From the NCBI RefSeq assembly GCF_014334735.1, contig NZ_CP060587.1, positions 2,852,001 to 2,916,000 of the forward strand: DNA of 64,000 nucleotides. Reading direction: 5' to 3'. How positions within the stretch are numbered: the first letter of the stretch is position 1; the number at the start of each line of letters is the position of its first letter. The DNA comes from Aeromicrobium senzhongii. GTDB lineage: Bacteria > Actinomycetota > Actinomycetes > Propionibacteriales > Nocardioidaceae. The notes under the pieces were generated by a model that saw only the letters and a program-made list of their open reading frames with translations, ran no database searches and was not told the DNA's origin. The position numbers and the translations under genes were made by a program. Below, one piece after another: positions 52,347 through 61,315 of the stretch.

Positions 52347-53408
52347 TCAGGCAGGTGTCTCCCGCAGGAACGTCGCGGCGCGCTCAAGGAAGGTCGTGTT
52401 GATCTCCGGAGTCCCGATCGACACGCGCACTCCCTCGGGGAACGGGCGCACCGAGATCGGCCGGACCTGCTCGGCGAATTCGGCCGAGCGGTCCCCCAGG
52501 GGCAGCCACACGAAATTGGCGTGCGAGTCGGGCACGTCCCAGCCCTGCTCCCGCAGTGCCGCGACGACACGGGTGCGCTCGTCGACGACGGACGCGACCC
52601 GCACGGCGAGCTCGGCCTCGGCCTCGATCGACGCGAGCGCGGCGGCCTGGGCCACGTCGCTGACCCCGAACGGCGGCAGGGCCTTGCGGATCGACTCGGT
52701 GATCGCCGGGGCGGCGATCGAGTATCCGACGCGCAGGCCGCACAGACCGTACGCCTTCGAGAACGTCCGCAGGACGACCACGTTGGAGTACCGCGCGAGC
52801 GCGTCGGCGCCGGCGAGCGCCTCGGGATCGCGGACGAACTCCAGGTAGGCCTCGTCCACGACCACGACCACGTGCCCGGGCACCTGCGCCATGAACGCGT
52901 GGAACTCCTCGGCGCCGACCGTCGTGCCGGTCGGGTTGTTGGGCGTGCACACGAGCACGACCTTGGTGCGGTCGGTGATCGCCGCGGCCATGGCCGGCAG
53001 GTCGTGCCGGTGGTCGGCGGTCAGCGGAACCCGGACGGAGGTGGCGCCGGGCAGGTCGACCGCGATCGGGTAGGCCTCGAACGAGCGCCACGGGTAGACG
53101 ACCTCGTCGCCGGGTCCGCACCAGGCGTCGAGGAGGGCGAACAGCACGGACACCGAGCCGGTGCCGAAGGCGAAGTGGTCGGGGGTCAGCCCCGCGCGCT
53201 CGGCCAGCACCTCACCGAGGGCCGTCACGCCCGGATCGGGGTATCGGTTCATCCGGCCCAGCTCGACGGCGGCGGCCTCGATGACCCCGGGCAGCGGCGG
53301 GAAGGGGTTCTCGTTGCTGGAGAGCTTGTGCTCTTCGTTCGTCGAGGGCAGTCCCGGACGATACGCCGGGATCGTGGCCAGGACCGGTCGGGGACGAGGC
53401 TCGGACAT
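52347..53408 (-). CDS. Aromatic/histidinol-phosphate-type aminotransferase
   Basis: Pyridoxal-phosphate enzyme of 353 residues. N-terminal LSSNENPFPP and RYPDP, NNPTGT, the DEAYLEF segment, and the Lys in TFSKAYGLCGLRVGY. This is the HisC/aromatic-aminotransferase pattern; which substrate is not clear. It is 111 bases upstream of the bkd operon in the same direction and may share its supply of branched-chain or aromatic oxoacids. ATG 53408; divergent from EamA with 63 bases between. Confidence 0.9.
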   Translation of the reverse strand: MSEPRPRPVLATIPAYRPGLPSTNEEHKLSSNENPFPPLPGVIEAAAVELGRMNRYPDPGVTALGEVLAERAGLTPDHFAFGTGSVSVLFALLDAWCGPGDEVVYPWRSFEAYPIAVDLPGATSVRVPLTADHRHDLPAMAAAITDRTKVVLVCTPNNPTGTTVGAEEFHAFMAQVPGHVVVVVDEAYLEFVRDPEALAGADALARYSNVVVLRTFSKAYGLCGLRVGYSIAAPAITESIRKALPPFGVSDVAQAAALASIEAEAELAVRVASVVDERTRVVAALREQGWDVPDSHANFVWLPLGDRSAEFAEQVRPISVRPFPEGVRVSIGTPEINTTFLERAATFLRETPA

Positions 53409-53471
53409 ACCCCGAGCGTACGACCGTGGAGTCACCCCTCTTCCGCCGCAGTCTGGTGCCACACTTGACAG

Positions 53472-54428
53472 GTGTCACAGCCCCACCCGCGCCGTGGGCT
53501 CGTCCTCGTCGTCACCGCCGCGGTCTTCTTCGGGATCAATGCCGGGGTCACCCGCATCCCGATCGAGGCGGGCCTGCCGGTGGCGACCTACACGACGATC
53601 CGCGTCACCTTCGCCTGGCTGGTGTTCTTCGCGATCGCCGTGGCCTTCGACCGCTCGGCGCTGCGCCGGCCGCGCGGACGCGACTTCCTGCTGGTGCTGG
53701 CGCTGGGCGTCGTCGGCGTCGCCTTCGTGCAGTGGACCTACAACATCGCCATCGTCCGCCTGCCCATCGGCGTGGCCCTGCTGCTGGAGTACCTCGCGCC
53801 GGTCCTGGTCGTGCTGTGGGCGCGGTTCGTGCGGCACGAGCGGGTCCACCCCCGGGTGTGGCCGGCGATCGCCCTGGCGCTGGTCGGGCTCGCCCTCGTC
53901 GGGCAGGTCTGGGGCGGCCTCGAGCTGGACGGGATCGGCGTGCTCGTGGCGCTGACCGCGGCGGTGTGCTTCGCGGCCTACTTCCTGATCGGCGAGGAGT
54001 TGACCGCCACGTCCGCCGAGCCGCTCTCGGCCCTGCAGACCGTCGTGTGGTCCTTCGGGATCGGCGCCATCGTCATGAACGTGCTCGGCGGCTGGGAGGG
54101 CACGAGCGCACTGGGCACGACGGCGTCCATGCTGGGCCGGCTCGACCACCTGACCGTCCCCGCGTGGCTGGCGATGACGTCGGTGGTCGTGACGGGCACG
54201 GTCGTCCCCTTCTTCCTCTACCTCGCCTCCCTGCGCGACCTGTCCAGCGCGAAGGCGTCCGTCATCGCGATGCTCGAGCCGGTCGTGGCGGTCATCGTGG
54301 GCTGGGTCTGGTTCGCCGAGTCGCTGTCCCCGGTCCAGACGGCAGGCGTCGCCGCCGTGATCGGCGGCATCGTGCTGGCCCAGACCGCCCGTCACACGCC
54401 GGACGACGAACTGCCTCCGACGCTCTAG
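53472..54428 (+). CDS. EamA/DMT-family transporter
   Basis: A 318-residue, ten-helix drug/metabolite transporter made of two repeated halves (FFGINAGVTRIPIEAGLPVATYTT in half one, PFFLYLASLRDLSSAKASVIAMLEP in half two). Starts with GTG 53472. Such proteins export metabolites, often amino acids. Adjacent downstream is the small holin-like gene. Confidence 0.9.
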   Translation: MSQPHPRRGLVLVVTAAVFFGINAGVTRIPIEAGLPVATYTTIRVTFAWLVFFAIAVAFDRSALRRPRGRDFLLVLALGVVGVAFVQWTYNIAIVRLPIGVALLLEYLAPVLVVLWARFVRHERVHPRVWPAIALALVGLALVGQVWGGLELDGIGVLVALTAAVCFAAYFLIGEELTATSAEPLSALQTVVWSFGIGAIVMNVLGGWEGTSALGTTASMLGRLDHLTVPAWLAMTSVVVTGTVVPFFLYLASLRDLSSAKASVIAMLEPVVAVIVGWVWFAESLSPVQTAGVAAVIGGIVLAQTARHTPDDELPPTL

Positions 54429-54438
54429 GGTGTGGGGC

Positions 54439-54819
54439 ATGGAACGCTTCCTGTCCACCTGGTTCGTCAGCAGCCTTGCGCTCGGACTGTCCGCCCTCAT
54501 CCTCGGCAGTCACATGAGCATCGGCGTGGAAGGCGAGACGACACTGAACCGCGTCCTCGCCCTGGCCGCCGTCGGCCTGGTCTTCACCATCGTCCACGAG
54601 ATCGTCGGCACGATCGTCAAGCTGATCTCGCTGCCGTTCATCGTGTTGACCCTGGGCCTGCTGCTGGTCGTCATCAACGCCCTGCTGTTGCTGCTGACCG
54701 AGTGGATCACCTCGCAGTTCGGCGTCGAGTTCGTCCTCGACGGCTTCTGGTGGGCGGTCCTGGCGGCGATCGTGGTGTCGATCTGCCAGTCGATCCTGTC
54801 CGCGATCATCTCGGACTGA
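54439..54819 (+). CDS. Phage-holin-family small membrane protein (YvlD-like)
   Basis: A 126-residue membrane protein with four TM helices (VSSLALGLSALILGSHM, VLALAAVGLVFTIVHEIVG, LISLPFIVLTLGLLLVVINALLLLL, AVLAAIVVSICQSILSAI). Length and pattern match the actinobacterial mycobacteriophage-holin-4/YvlD-like family, which is chromosomal and not phage-derived in most hosts. ATG 54439 preferred over GTG 54430. Nine bases separate it from the LMW phosphatase start, so it may be cotranscribed with the phosphatase. Confidence 0.85.
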   Translation: MERFLSTWFVSSLALGLSALILGSHMSIGVEGETTLNRVLALAAVGLVFTIVHEIVGTIVKLISLPFIVLTLGLLLVVINALLLLLTEWITSQFGVEFVLDGFWWAVLAAIVVSICQSILSAIISD

Positions 54820-54828
54820 GTGGAGTCC

Positions 54829-55308
54829 ATGACCCGCCGCATCGCACTGGTCTGCCTGGGCAACATCTGCCGCTCCCCCATGGCCCACGTCGTCCTCGAA
54901 CAACGCCTGGCCGACGCCGGGATCGACGACGTCGTCGTCACGTCCTCGGGCACCGGCGACTGGCACGTCGGCCAGCCGATGGACGAGCGCGCCGCGGCCA
55001 CCCTGACCGCCGCGGGGTACGACGCCACGCGCCACCGTGCCCGGAACTTCACCCCGGACTGGTTCGGCGAGCAGGACCTCATCTTGACCATGGACGCCAG
55101 CAACCACGCCGACGTCCTGGCGCTCGCCCGCAGTGACGAGGACCGCGCCAAGGTCCGGATGTACCGCTCGTTCGACCCTGAGGCGGACACGCCGGACGCC
55201 GAGGTCCCCGACCCCTGGTACGGCGGCCCCGAGGGCTTCGACGAGGTGCTGAAGATGGTCGAGCGCACCACCGACGGGATCGTCCGGTACCTCTCCGACG
55301 CCTCGTGA
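54829..55308 (+). CDS. Low-molecular-weight protein tyrosine phosphatase family enzyme
   Basis: 159 residues, normal for the family. The P-loop CLGNICRSP at 9-17 has the nucleophile Cys9 and Arg15; general acid Asp is in VPDPWYGG near the C-terminus. Chosen start is ATG 54829 with GGAG upstream; the GTG at 54820 would overlap the preceding stop. In some bacteria this family (PTP-A type) dephosphorylates ribulosamine or erythrulosamine 5-phosphate groups on proteins, and the fructosamine kinase two genes downstream makes that role likely here. The gene next to it is coupled by GTGA. Confidence 0.92.
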   Translation: MTRRIALVCLGNICRSPMAHVVLEQRLADAGIDDVVVTSSGTGDWHVGQPMDERAAATLTAAGYDATRHRARNFTPDWFGEQDLILTMDASNHADVLALARSDEDRAKVRMYRSFDPEADTPDAEVPDPWYGGPEGFDEVLKMVERTTDGIVRYLSDAS

Positions 55309-55904
55309 CGCACCGACCCTCCGGCGAGATCCTGCGACTGGTCACGCCCGACGACGCCGAGGAGCTCGCCGCCGTGTGGTCGAGGAACCGCACATTCCTC
55401 GCGCCGTGGGAGCCGCTGCGCGACGACGCGTTCTTCACCCCCGAGAGCCAGCGCGCCGGCATCGAGCGCGACCTCGCCGAGCACGAGGCGGGGCGGATGG
55501 TCCCCTTCGTCATCAGCGGGCCCGACGGTGGCATGGCGGGCCGGCTCACGCTCAGCGGCGTCACCCGCGGCGCGTTCCAGTCGGCGGCGATGGGCTACTG
55601 GGTCCGCGAGGACCTCAACGGGCGCGGCCTGGCGACCCGCGCCGCGCGGGAGGCGGTCGACCACGCGTTCGCGACGCTGGGCCTGCACCGGCTCCAGGCC
55701 GAGACGCTGCTGCACAACGTGGCGTCGCAGAAGGTCCTCCGTCACGCGGGGTTCACACCCTTCGCCGTCGCGCCGGACTACCTGAGGATCGCCGGCCGCT
55801 GGCAGGACCACCTGCTCTTCCACGTCCTCGCGGCGGCGTCCGAGCCCGCGACCGCCGAGGAGCAGGCGGCCGCGGAACCCCCCGGAGGTGCGGGGCAGCA
55901 GTGA
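55305..55904 (+). CDS. RimJ/RimL-type GNAT N-acetyltransferase
   Basis: A 199-residue GNAT protein. Acetyl-CoA P-loop-like segment LNGRGLATRAAREAV and the C-terminal strand LHNVASQKVLRHAGF are typical of the ribosomal N-acetyltransferase group. GTG 55305 overlaps the phosphatase stop as GTGA. It lies between the phosphatase and the fructosamine kinase. The C-terminal 25 residues are Ala/Glu-rich and unusual. Confidence 0.88.
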   Translation: MTHRPSGEILRLVTPDDAEELAAVWSRNRTFLAPWEPLRDDAFFTPESQRAGIERDLAEHEAGRMVPFVISGPDGGMAGRLTLSGVTRGAFQSAAMGYWVREDLNGRGLATRAAREAVDHAFATLGLHRLQAETLLHNVASQKVLRHAGFTPFAVAPDYLRIAGRWQDHLLFHVLAAASEPATAEEQAAAEPPGGAGQQ

Positions 55905-55948
55905 CCACTGTGACCTCGCCGCTGGCGCCGAGCCGGTAGGTTTCAGGC

Positions 55949-56818
55949 ATGGCACGTATGGCTGGAACCGCTGCACTGGCGGAGTCACTGTTGGACGTCG
56001 CGGTGGTCTCGACGACCTCCGTGGCCGGCGGTGACATCTGCACGACGACACGGTTGCGGCTCACGGACGGACGCAGCGCCGTCATCAAGACCCGGCCCCA
56101 GGCGCCGCCGCGCTTCTTCACCACCGAGGCCGAGGGCCTGCGCCGGCTGGGCGCGGCCGGCGGCGCCCCCGTCCCCGAGGTCCTCGCAGCCAACGACGAG
56201 TGCATCATCCTGGACTGGATCGAGCCGGCCAAGCCGTCCGCCGACCTGGCCGAGGGGCTGGGCCGGGGACTGGCCGCCACCCACGCCGCAGGCACCGGGG
56301 GCTTCGGCGCCGACCACGACGGCTACGTCGGGCTGGCTCCGCTGCCGAACCGGCCGCTGCCCACGTGGGAGGAGTTCTACGCCAGCCGGCGCGTCATGCC
56401 GTACGTGAAGGCCGCCGTCGATCGTGGCGCCCTCTCGCTGGAGCAGGCCGCGACCATCGAGAAGGTCATGAAGCAGCTGCCCTCGCTCACCGCCGATCCG
56501 GAGCCGCCGGCCCTGCTGCACGGCGACCTGTGGTCGGGCAACCTGGTCTGGTCCGCCGACGGCGTCCGCCTCATCGACCCGGCCGTCCACGGCGGGCACC
56601 GCGAGACGGACCTGGCGATGCTGGCCCTGTTCGGCGCCCCGCACCTGCAGCGGATCCTGGACGCCTACAACGAGGCCGCTCCCCTGCAGGAGGGCTGGAT
56701 GGACCGGGTGCCGCTGCACCAGCTGCACCCCCTGCTCGTCCACGCCGTCATGTTCGGCGGGGCCTACGGTCCCCGTGCCGCCGCGGCGGCCCAGAGCCTG
56801 CTCGACGGCAAGTCGTAG
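55949..56818 (+). CDS. Fructosamine/ribulosamine 3-kinase family protein
   Basis: A 289-residue kinase of the aminoglycoside-phosphotransferase fold. The ATP-binding Lys is in AVIKTRPQ, the catalytic loop is HGDLWSGNL near 193, and the metal Asp is in IDPAVHGGHRETDLAM near 210. Bacterial members phosphorylate ribulosamines or erythrulosamines on proteins so the sugar can leave. Starts at ATG 55949. The neighbouring phosphatase family includes the enzyme that prepares its substrate, so a protein-deglycation unit is inferred. Confidence 0.9.
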   Translation: MARMAGTAALAESLLDVAVVSTTSVAGGDICTTTRLRLTDGRSAVIKTRPQAPPRFFTTEAEGLRRLGAAGGAPVPEVLAANDECIILDWIEPAKPSADLAEGLGRGLAATHAAGTGGFGADHDGYVGLAPLPNRPLPTWEEFYASRRVMPYVKAAVDRGALSLEQAATIEKVMKQLPSLTADPEPPALLHGDLWSGNLVWSADGVRLIDPAVHGGHRETDLAMLALFGAPHLQRILDAYNEAAPLQEGWMDRVPLHQLHPLLVHAVMFGGAYGPRAAAAAQSLLDGKS

Positions 56819-56833
56819 GAGCGGAGGCGGAGC

Positions 56834-57526
56834 ATGCGGATCCTCATCGTCGACGACGACCGCGCGGTACGTGACTCGCTGCGGCGTTCGCTGGAGTTCA
56901 ACGGCTATGCGGTGGACGTGGCCGCCGACGGCGCCGAGGCACTGGCGAAGGTCGCCCAGTCCGCCCCGGACGCCATCGTGATGGACGTGATGATGCCTCG
57001 CCTCGGTGGCCTGGACGCCACCCGCGCCCTGCGGGCCGCGGGCAACGACGTGCCGATCCTCGTGCTGACCGCTCGCGACGCCGTCAGCGACCGGGTCGAC
57101 GGCCTGGACGCCGGCGCCGACGACTACCTGAGCAAGCCGTTCGCGCTCGAGGAGCTGCTGGCGCGGGTCCGGGCGCTGCTGCGCCGCGTCGTCCGGTCGC
57201 GGGAGGAGCTCGACGACGAGCCCGCGCTCACGTTCGCCGACCTCACGCTCGACCCCGTCACCCGCGAGGTGCGCCGCGGCGAGCGACCCATCTCGCTGAC
57301 GCGGACGGAGTTCGCCCTGCTGGAGTTGTTCATGCAGCGTCCCAAGCGCGTGCTGGAGCGGTCGTTCATCCTCGAGGAGGTGTGGGGCTTCGACTTCCCC
57401 ACGACCGCGAACTCCCTCGAGGTCTACGTCGGGTACGTGCGCCGCAAGCTCGAGGCCGAGGGCGAGACCCGCCTGCTGCACACCGTGCGCGGGGTCGGCT
57501 ACGTGCTGCGGGAGACACCCCCGTGA
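56834..57526 (+). CDS. mprA: OmpR-type response regulator (MprA-like)
   Basis: A 230-residue response regulator: receiver domain 1-120 with acidic pocket DDD, phospho-acceptor Asp in VMDVMMP, Thr in LTARD and Lys in LSKPF; winged-helix domain 130-230 with [12 protein letters not shown] and [14 protein letters not shown] VRGVGYVL. Matches mycobacterial MprA in layout and in synteny with the kinase and HtrA-like protease that follow. AGGAG site eight bases upstream. Its stop overlaps the kinase start as GTGA. Confidence 0.93.
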   Translation: MRILIVDDDRAVRDSLRRSLEFNGYAVDVAADGAEALAKVAQSAPDAIVMDVMMPRLGGLDATRALRAAGNDVPILVLTARDAVSDRVDGLDAGADDYLSKPFALEELLARVRALLRRVVRSREELDDEPALTFADLTLDPVTREVRRGERPISLTRTEFALLELFMQRPKRVLERSFILEEVWGFDFPTTANSLEVYVGYVRRKLEAEGETRLLHTVRGVGYVLRETPP

Positions 57527-58926
57527 CGGTGCTGGAGAAGATCCACGCGCGGGCGCACACCCTGTTCGAGCCGATCACCACCCGGCTGTCACTGGCCGGG
57601 CGCGTCGCGCTGCTGACGACCGCCGCCGTGGCCGCCGTCCTGACGATCATCAGCATCAGCGTCTTCGTGCTCGTGCGTCAGGAGATCATCGGCGCCCTGG
57701 ACGACTCGATGCTCAAGCGCGCCAACCAAGCGGTCGAGGCCGGCTACACCCCTCGCAACCTGACCGTCAACGAGGCGAACCTGCTGGCCATCGCCGGCAT
57801 CCAACTGCTGACCATCCGCAGCGGCGGCGGCGAGTTCCTCGTGCACTCGGCCGACGCGTTCCCCTACGACAACCGCGAGCGGGAGGTCGCCCTCGGGCTG
57901 GTCGACCACTCCGCCCGCACCGCGCACGTCGACGGCGTCACCTACCGCGTCGTCGCCGTGCAGGCCGGTCCCGGACAGGCCTTCGTGCTGGCCCAGTCCA
58001 TGGAGTCGACCCGGCGCGCGCTGGAGCGGCTGCGGGTCGTGCTGACCCTCTCGACGCTCTCGGGCATGATCCTGGCCGGTGTCGCCGGGTGGGCGGTGGC
58101 CGGCAACGGCCTGCGCCCGGTCCGCCGACTCACGGCGGCCACGGAGCGGGTCGCGGCGACCCGCGACCTCACGCCGATCGACGTCGGCGGCAAGGAGGAC
58201 GAGCTGGCACGCCTGACCCGCTCGTTCAACGCCATGCTGCTGGCCCTGGACGACACCCAGCGCCGCGAGCGCCAGCTCATCGCCGACGCCGGCCACGAGC
58301 TGCGCACGCCCCTGACCAGCCTGCGGACCAACGTCGACCTGCTCCGCCAGGCCAGCGGCCAGTCCGATCGCCGGCTCGACCCCGCCGCCCACCGCGAGCT
58401 GCTCGACGACATCGGCGCCCAGCTCGACGAGCTGACCACCCTCGTCAGCGACCTGACCGAGCTGGCCCGTGACGAGCCGCTGCACCGCGACCCCGAGCCC
58501 CTCGACCTGGCCGAGGTCGTCCAGCGCGCCGTCGACCGCGTGCAGCTGCGCGCCAGCACCGTCACGTTCGACGTGCTGCTGGACTCGTCCTGGATCCTCG
58601 GCGACAGCCGGTTGCTGGAGCGCGCCGTCACGAACCTGCTGGACAACGCCGTGAAGTGGAGTCCGCCGGGCGGCACCGTCCGGGTGCGCCTCAGCCGCGG
58701 CACCGTCACCGTGGCCGACGAGGGCCCGGGCATCGCCGCCGAGGACCTGCCGCACGTGTTCGACCGCTTCTACCGCTCGACCGAGGCGCGAACCCTGCCC
58801 GGCTCGGGGCTGGGGCTGGCCATCGTCAAGCGCGCCGCCGATCGCCACGGCGGATCGGTCGACGTCGACTCCGAGTTCGGCCACGGGGCCACCTTCACGT
58901 TCCGCGTGCCGTTGGACGAGGAGTGA
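57523..58926 (+). CDS. mprB: Sensor histidine kinase (MprB-like)
   Basis: A 467-residue membrane kinase. TM helix at about 28-50, an extracytoplasmic sensor loop to about 160, second TM helix at about 172-192 ([19 protein letters not shown]), HAMP domain to about 245, HisKA with the phosphorylated His in [14 protein letters not shown], and the ATPase motifs N-box [10 protein letters not shown]1 ADEGPGIA, G2 GSGLGLAIV. Start GTG 57523 overlaps the MprA stop. It senses envelope stress in the mycobacterial homologue; the same is inferred here. Confidence 0.93.
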   Translation: MTVLEKIHARAHTLFEPITTRLSLAGRVALLTTAAVAAVLTIISISVFVLVRQEIIGALDDSMLKRANQAVEAGYTPRNLTVNEANLLAIAGIQLLTIRSGGGEFLVHSADAFPYDNREREVALGLVDHSARTAHVDGVTYRVVAVQAGPGQAFVLAQSMESTRRALERLRVVLTLSTLSGMILAGVAGWAVAGNGLRPVRRLTAATERVAATRDLTPIDVGGKEDELARLTRSFNAMLLALDDTQRRERQLIADAGHELRTPLTSLRTNVDLLRQASGQSDRRLDPAAHRELLDDIGAQLDELTTLVSDLTELARDEPLHRDPEPLDLAEVVQRAVDRVQLRASTVTFDVLLDSSWILGDSRLLERAVTNLLDNAVKWSPPGGTVRVRLSRGTVTVADEGPGIAAEDLPHVFDRFYRSTEARTLPGSGLGLAIVKRAADRHGGSVDVDSEFGHGATFTFRVPLDEE

Positions 58927-59097
58927 GCGCCCCGACGACGGCGAGCGGCCGACCCCTGAGGTTGCTCGCGCCGGGGCCCCGTGAGGCAATGGGTGGGAGC
59001 CCACTGCTCCCCCGGCTCTGCGCCCCGCGCCCGCCTTCTGGGATGGTCCCCAGCGCGTTCACAAGTGATTCTCAGGTCACCGCAGGAAGGTGTAACC

Positions 59098-60492
59098 ATG
59101 ACAGACCAGCGTGATCCGTACGCCGACCGTCCGTACGTCCCGCCGACGGCACCCCAGGAGTCGCAGCCCACCGGCGCGTCCGGTGGCTGGCCCTTCTCCG
59201 AGCCGCGCGCGCAGGACGCGCCGACCGGCGATCTCCCGACCCATTCCCCCACCACCGACCACGAGCCCACCGTGGCCATGTCCGAGCCGACCGTCGCGTT
59301 CGGCGGCGGCCCCGGCGGCCCTCAGGGTCCCGGCAACGGCGGCCCCCAGGGCCCCGGCCCCGTCGCACCGCAGCCGCGCAAGAAGCGCCGCGCCGGCCGC
59401 CTGGTCGCCGCCGCCACGGGTGTCGTGCTGCTGGCCGGCGCCTCCGCCGCCGGCGGTGCCGCCATCTACGCCGCGATGGAGGACGACGGCCCCGTCACCA
59501 GCAACACCGGCACGACCCTCGACAAGCCGGTCTCGTCGTCGCAGACCACCAGCGACGTCATGGCCGCGGCCGAGGCCGTCCTGCCCGCCACGGTCAAGAT
59601 CAACGTCACCGGCAGTGGCGAGTCCGGCACCGGAACCGGCGTCGTCATCAGCGAGAACGGCACCATCTTGACGAACAACCACGTCATCGAGGCGGCCGCC
59701 GACGGAGGCTCCATCACCGTCGCCTTCAACGACGGCACCAACGCCAAGGCCCGCATCGTGGGCCGGGACGTCGCCACCGACGTGGCCGTCATCCAGGCCG
59801 AGGACGTCGACGACCTGCCCACCGCGACCCTGGGCAACTCCAAGGACGTCAAGGTCGGCCAGACCGTCGTGGCCATCGGTTCGCCGTTCGGCCTGGAGTC
59901 GACCGTCACCACCGGCATCGTCTCCGCGCTCAACCGGCCGGTCTCGCCCGGCGACGGCTCGGGCTCGGGTGGCACGACCACGACGTTCCCCGCGATCCAG
60001 ACCGACGCGGCGATCAACCCCGGCAACTCCGGCGGCCCGCTGGTCGACATCCAGGGCAACGTCATCGGCATCAACTCGGCCATCAACACCGGCGGCAACG
60101 GCAACGGCTCCGTCGGCCTGGGCTTCGCGATCCCGATCAACCTGGTCAACAGCGTCGCCTCGCAGATCCTCGACGGCAAGACCGTCGAGCACGCCCAGAT
60201 CGGCGTCCAGGTCAGCAACGCCACCAGTGAGGACCAGGTGACGACGACCGGCGCCGAGATCAGCGAGGTCAGCGCCGGCAGCGCGGGCGAGAAGGCCGGG
60301 CTCAAGGCCGGGGACATCGTCACCAAGGTCGACGGCAACCCGATCTCGAGCAACGGCGCCCTGGTCGCCACGGTCCGCGGCTACCGGCCGGGCGACACGA
60401 TCGACCTGACCGTGCTGCGCGACGGCAAGACCCGCAACATCTCGGTCAAGCTCGGCAGCGACAACGGCGCGGCCGCGAAGGCCCAGGACTGA
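59098..60492 (+). CDS. pepD: HtrA-like membrane serine protease with PDZ domain (PepD-like)
   Basis: A 464-residue protease. N-terminal 110 residues are cytoplasmic and Pro/Gly/Thr-rich (ending PGPVAPQPRKKRRAGR), then a TM helix (LVAAATGVVLLAGASAAGG), trypsin-like domain with the triad His in TNNHVIE, Asp in VATDVAVI and Ser in NPGNSGGPL, and a C-terminal PDZ domain (GAEISEVSAGSAGEKAGLKAG). The arrangement matches MprAB-PepD of mycobacteria. GGAAGG site upstream of the ATG. It should degrade damaged envelope proteins and may feed back on MprB signalling. Confidence 0.93.
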   Translation: MTDQRDPYADRPYVPPTAPQESQPTGASGGWPFSEPRAQDAPTGDLPTHSPTTDHEPTVAMSEPTVAFGGGPGGPQGPGNGGPQGPGPVAPQPRKKRRAGRLVAAATGVVLLAGASAAGGAAIYAAMEDDGPVTSNTGTTLDKPVSSSQTTSDVMAAAEAVLPATVKINVTGSGESGTGTGVVISENGTILTNNHVIEAAADGGSITVAFNDGTNAKARIVGRDVATDVAVIQAEDVDDLPTATLGNSKDVKVGQTVVAIGSPFGLESTVTTGIVSALNRPVSPGDGSGSGGTTTTFPAIQTDAAINPGNSGGPLVDIQGNVIGINSAINTGGNGNGSVGLGFAIPINLVNSVASQILDGKTVEHAQIGVQVSNATSEDQVTTTGAEISEVSAGSAGEKAGLKAGDIVTKVDGNPISSNGALVATVRGYRPGDTIDLTVLRDGKTRNISVKLGSDNGAAAKAQD

Positions 60493-60506
60493 GCCAATCG
60501 CAGCAC

Positions 60507-60546
60507 GAGGCGGGCCCCGTCACCGATCGGTGACGGGGCCCGCCTC
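60507..60546. terminator. Perfect 40-base palindromic terminator
   Basis: Exact palindrome: 20-base arms starting GAGGCGGGCCCC, centred at 60526/60527 (CACCGA/TCGGTG), followed by TTTC. It lies between the pepD stop and the converging RidA stop and should end both transcripts. Confidence 0.85.
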
Positions 60547-60569
60547 TTTCACTGGTCAGGACCGGCGGA

Positions 60570-61274
60570 TCACCACCAGCGACCCCACAGGTGCCCGTGG
60601 CGCTTGAACCGGGGCTTGCGCTTCGCCTCCTTCGGGTAGGCGGCATCGACCTCGACCTCGACCAACCAGCCGGCGACCGGCAGGTTCGCGACCTGGACCA
60701 TGAACCGCGACGGACGTGCCGCCGTCGCGACGAAGGGAGGAGCAGCCGGAGCGGTGCCCAGACGCACGTCGATCGCCTTGCCGGTCGACACCGAGGTGTT
60801 CGCGAAGTACTGACGGTAGCCGCGGTTGAATCCGTTGAAGTCCGCGGTCGAGCCGTCGGGCGACGCGACGAACACGCGCATCGCGTAGACGTCGTCGAAG
60901 TCCAGGCCCTGGGCCTGCAGATTCTCACCGATGCGCCGCATGACGTTGATCGCCTGCGCCTCGGTGACCGTCACACCCTCGGGCAACACCCCGCCGGGGA
61001 AGATGGCCGTGTCGATGTAGCGCTCCGGGGTTCCAGCAGGTGCCGCCGAGTTCAAACCCGACGGGCCGAGCCCACTGGACTTGTAGGTCGGCGTGTCCTT
61101 GCCGATCGCGACGCCGTTCGCGATCTGCGGGTTGTCGGAGCCCTCGGGCAGGACGGAGGACGTCGTTCCGGGCTTGGGCGGGTCGGGCTTGACCGATGCG
61201 GCGACGACCGCGGTGCCCGGGACGAGCACGATCGCCATCACGGCGGCGATGAACCCGATCTTGCGTGTGGACAT
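60570..61274 (-). CDS. Secreted RidA-family protein
   Basis: A 234-residue protein with a signal peptide or anchor at the start (RKIGFIAAVMAIVLVPGTAVVAASV), then a RidA/YjgF domain from about 75 (GLGPSGLNSAAPAG, VTVTEAQAINVMRRIGENL, DVYAMRVFVAS). RidA proteins hydrolyse reactive imine/enamine intermediates, normally in the cytoplasm; an exported copy is unusual. The key Arg of RidA is probably the one in YAMRVFVAS. It follows the Tat-exported amine oxidase by 41 bases in the same direction with its own AGAGGAGAA site. The two probably work together, clearing the imine formed by the oxidase. Confidence 0.75.
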   Translation of the reverse strand: MSTRKIGFIAAVMAIVLVPGTAVVAASVKPDPPKPGTTSSVLPEGSDNPQIANGVAIGKDTPTYKSSGLGPSGLNSAAPAGTPERYIDTAIFPGGVLPEGVTVTEAQAINVMRRIGENLQAQGLDFDDVYAMRVFVASPDGSTADFNGFNRGYRQYFANTSVSTGKAIDVRLGTAPAAPPFVATAARPSRFMVQVANLPVAGWLVEVEVDAAYPKEAKRKPRFKRHGHLWGRWW

Positions 61275-61315
61275 GGTTCTCCTCTGGATGGTGGAGCGGG
61301 AAGGACGGGGCGACG

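Noticed and set aside
53467-53478. Palindrome TGACA-GG-TGTCA at the EamA start
   Set aside because: Short and overlapping the start codon; could be chance. Kept out of the feature list.
59060-59090. Possible MprA-box before pepD (TTCTCAGG near 59070)
   Set aside because: Only one weak copy of a loosely defined motif; not enough to call a site.
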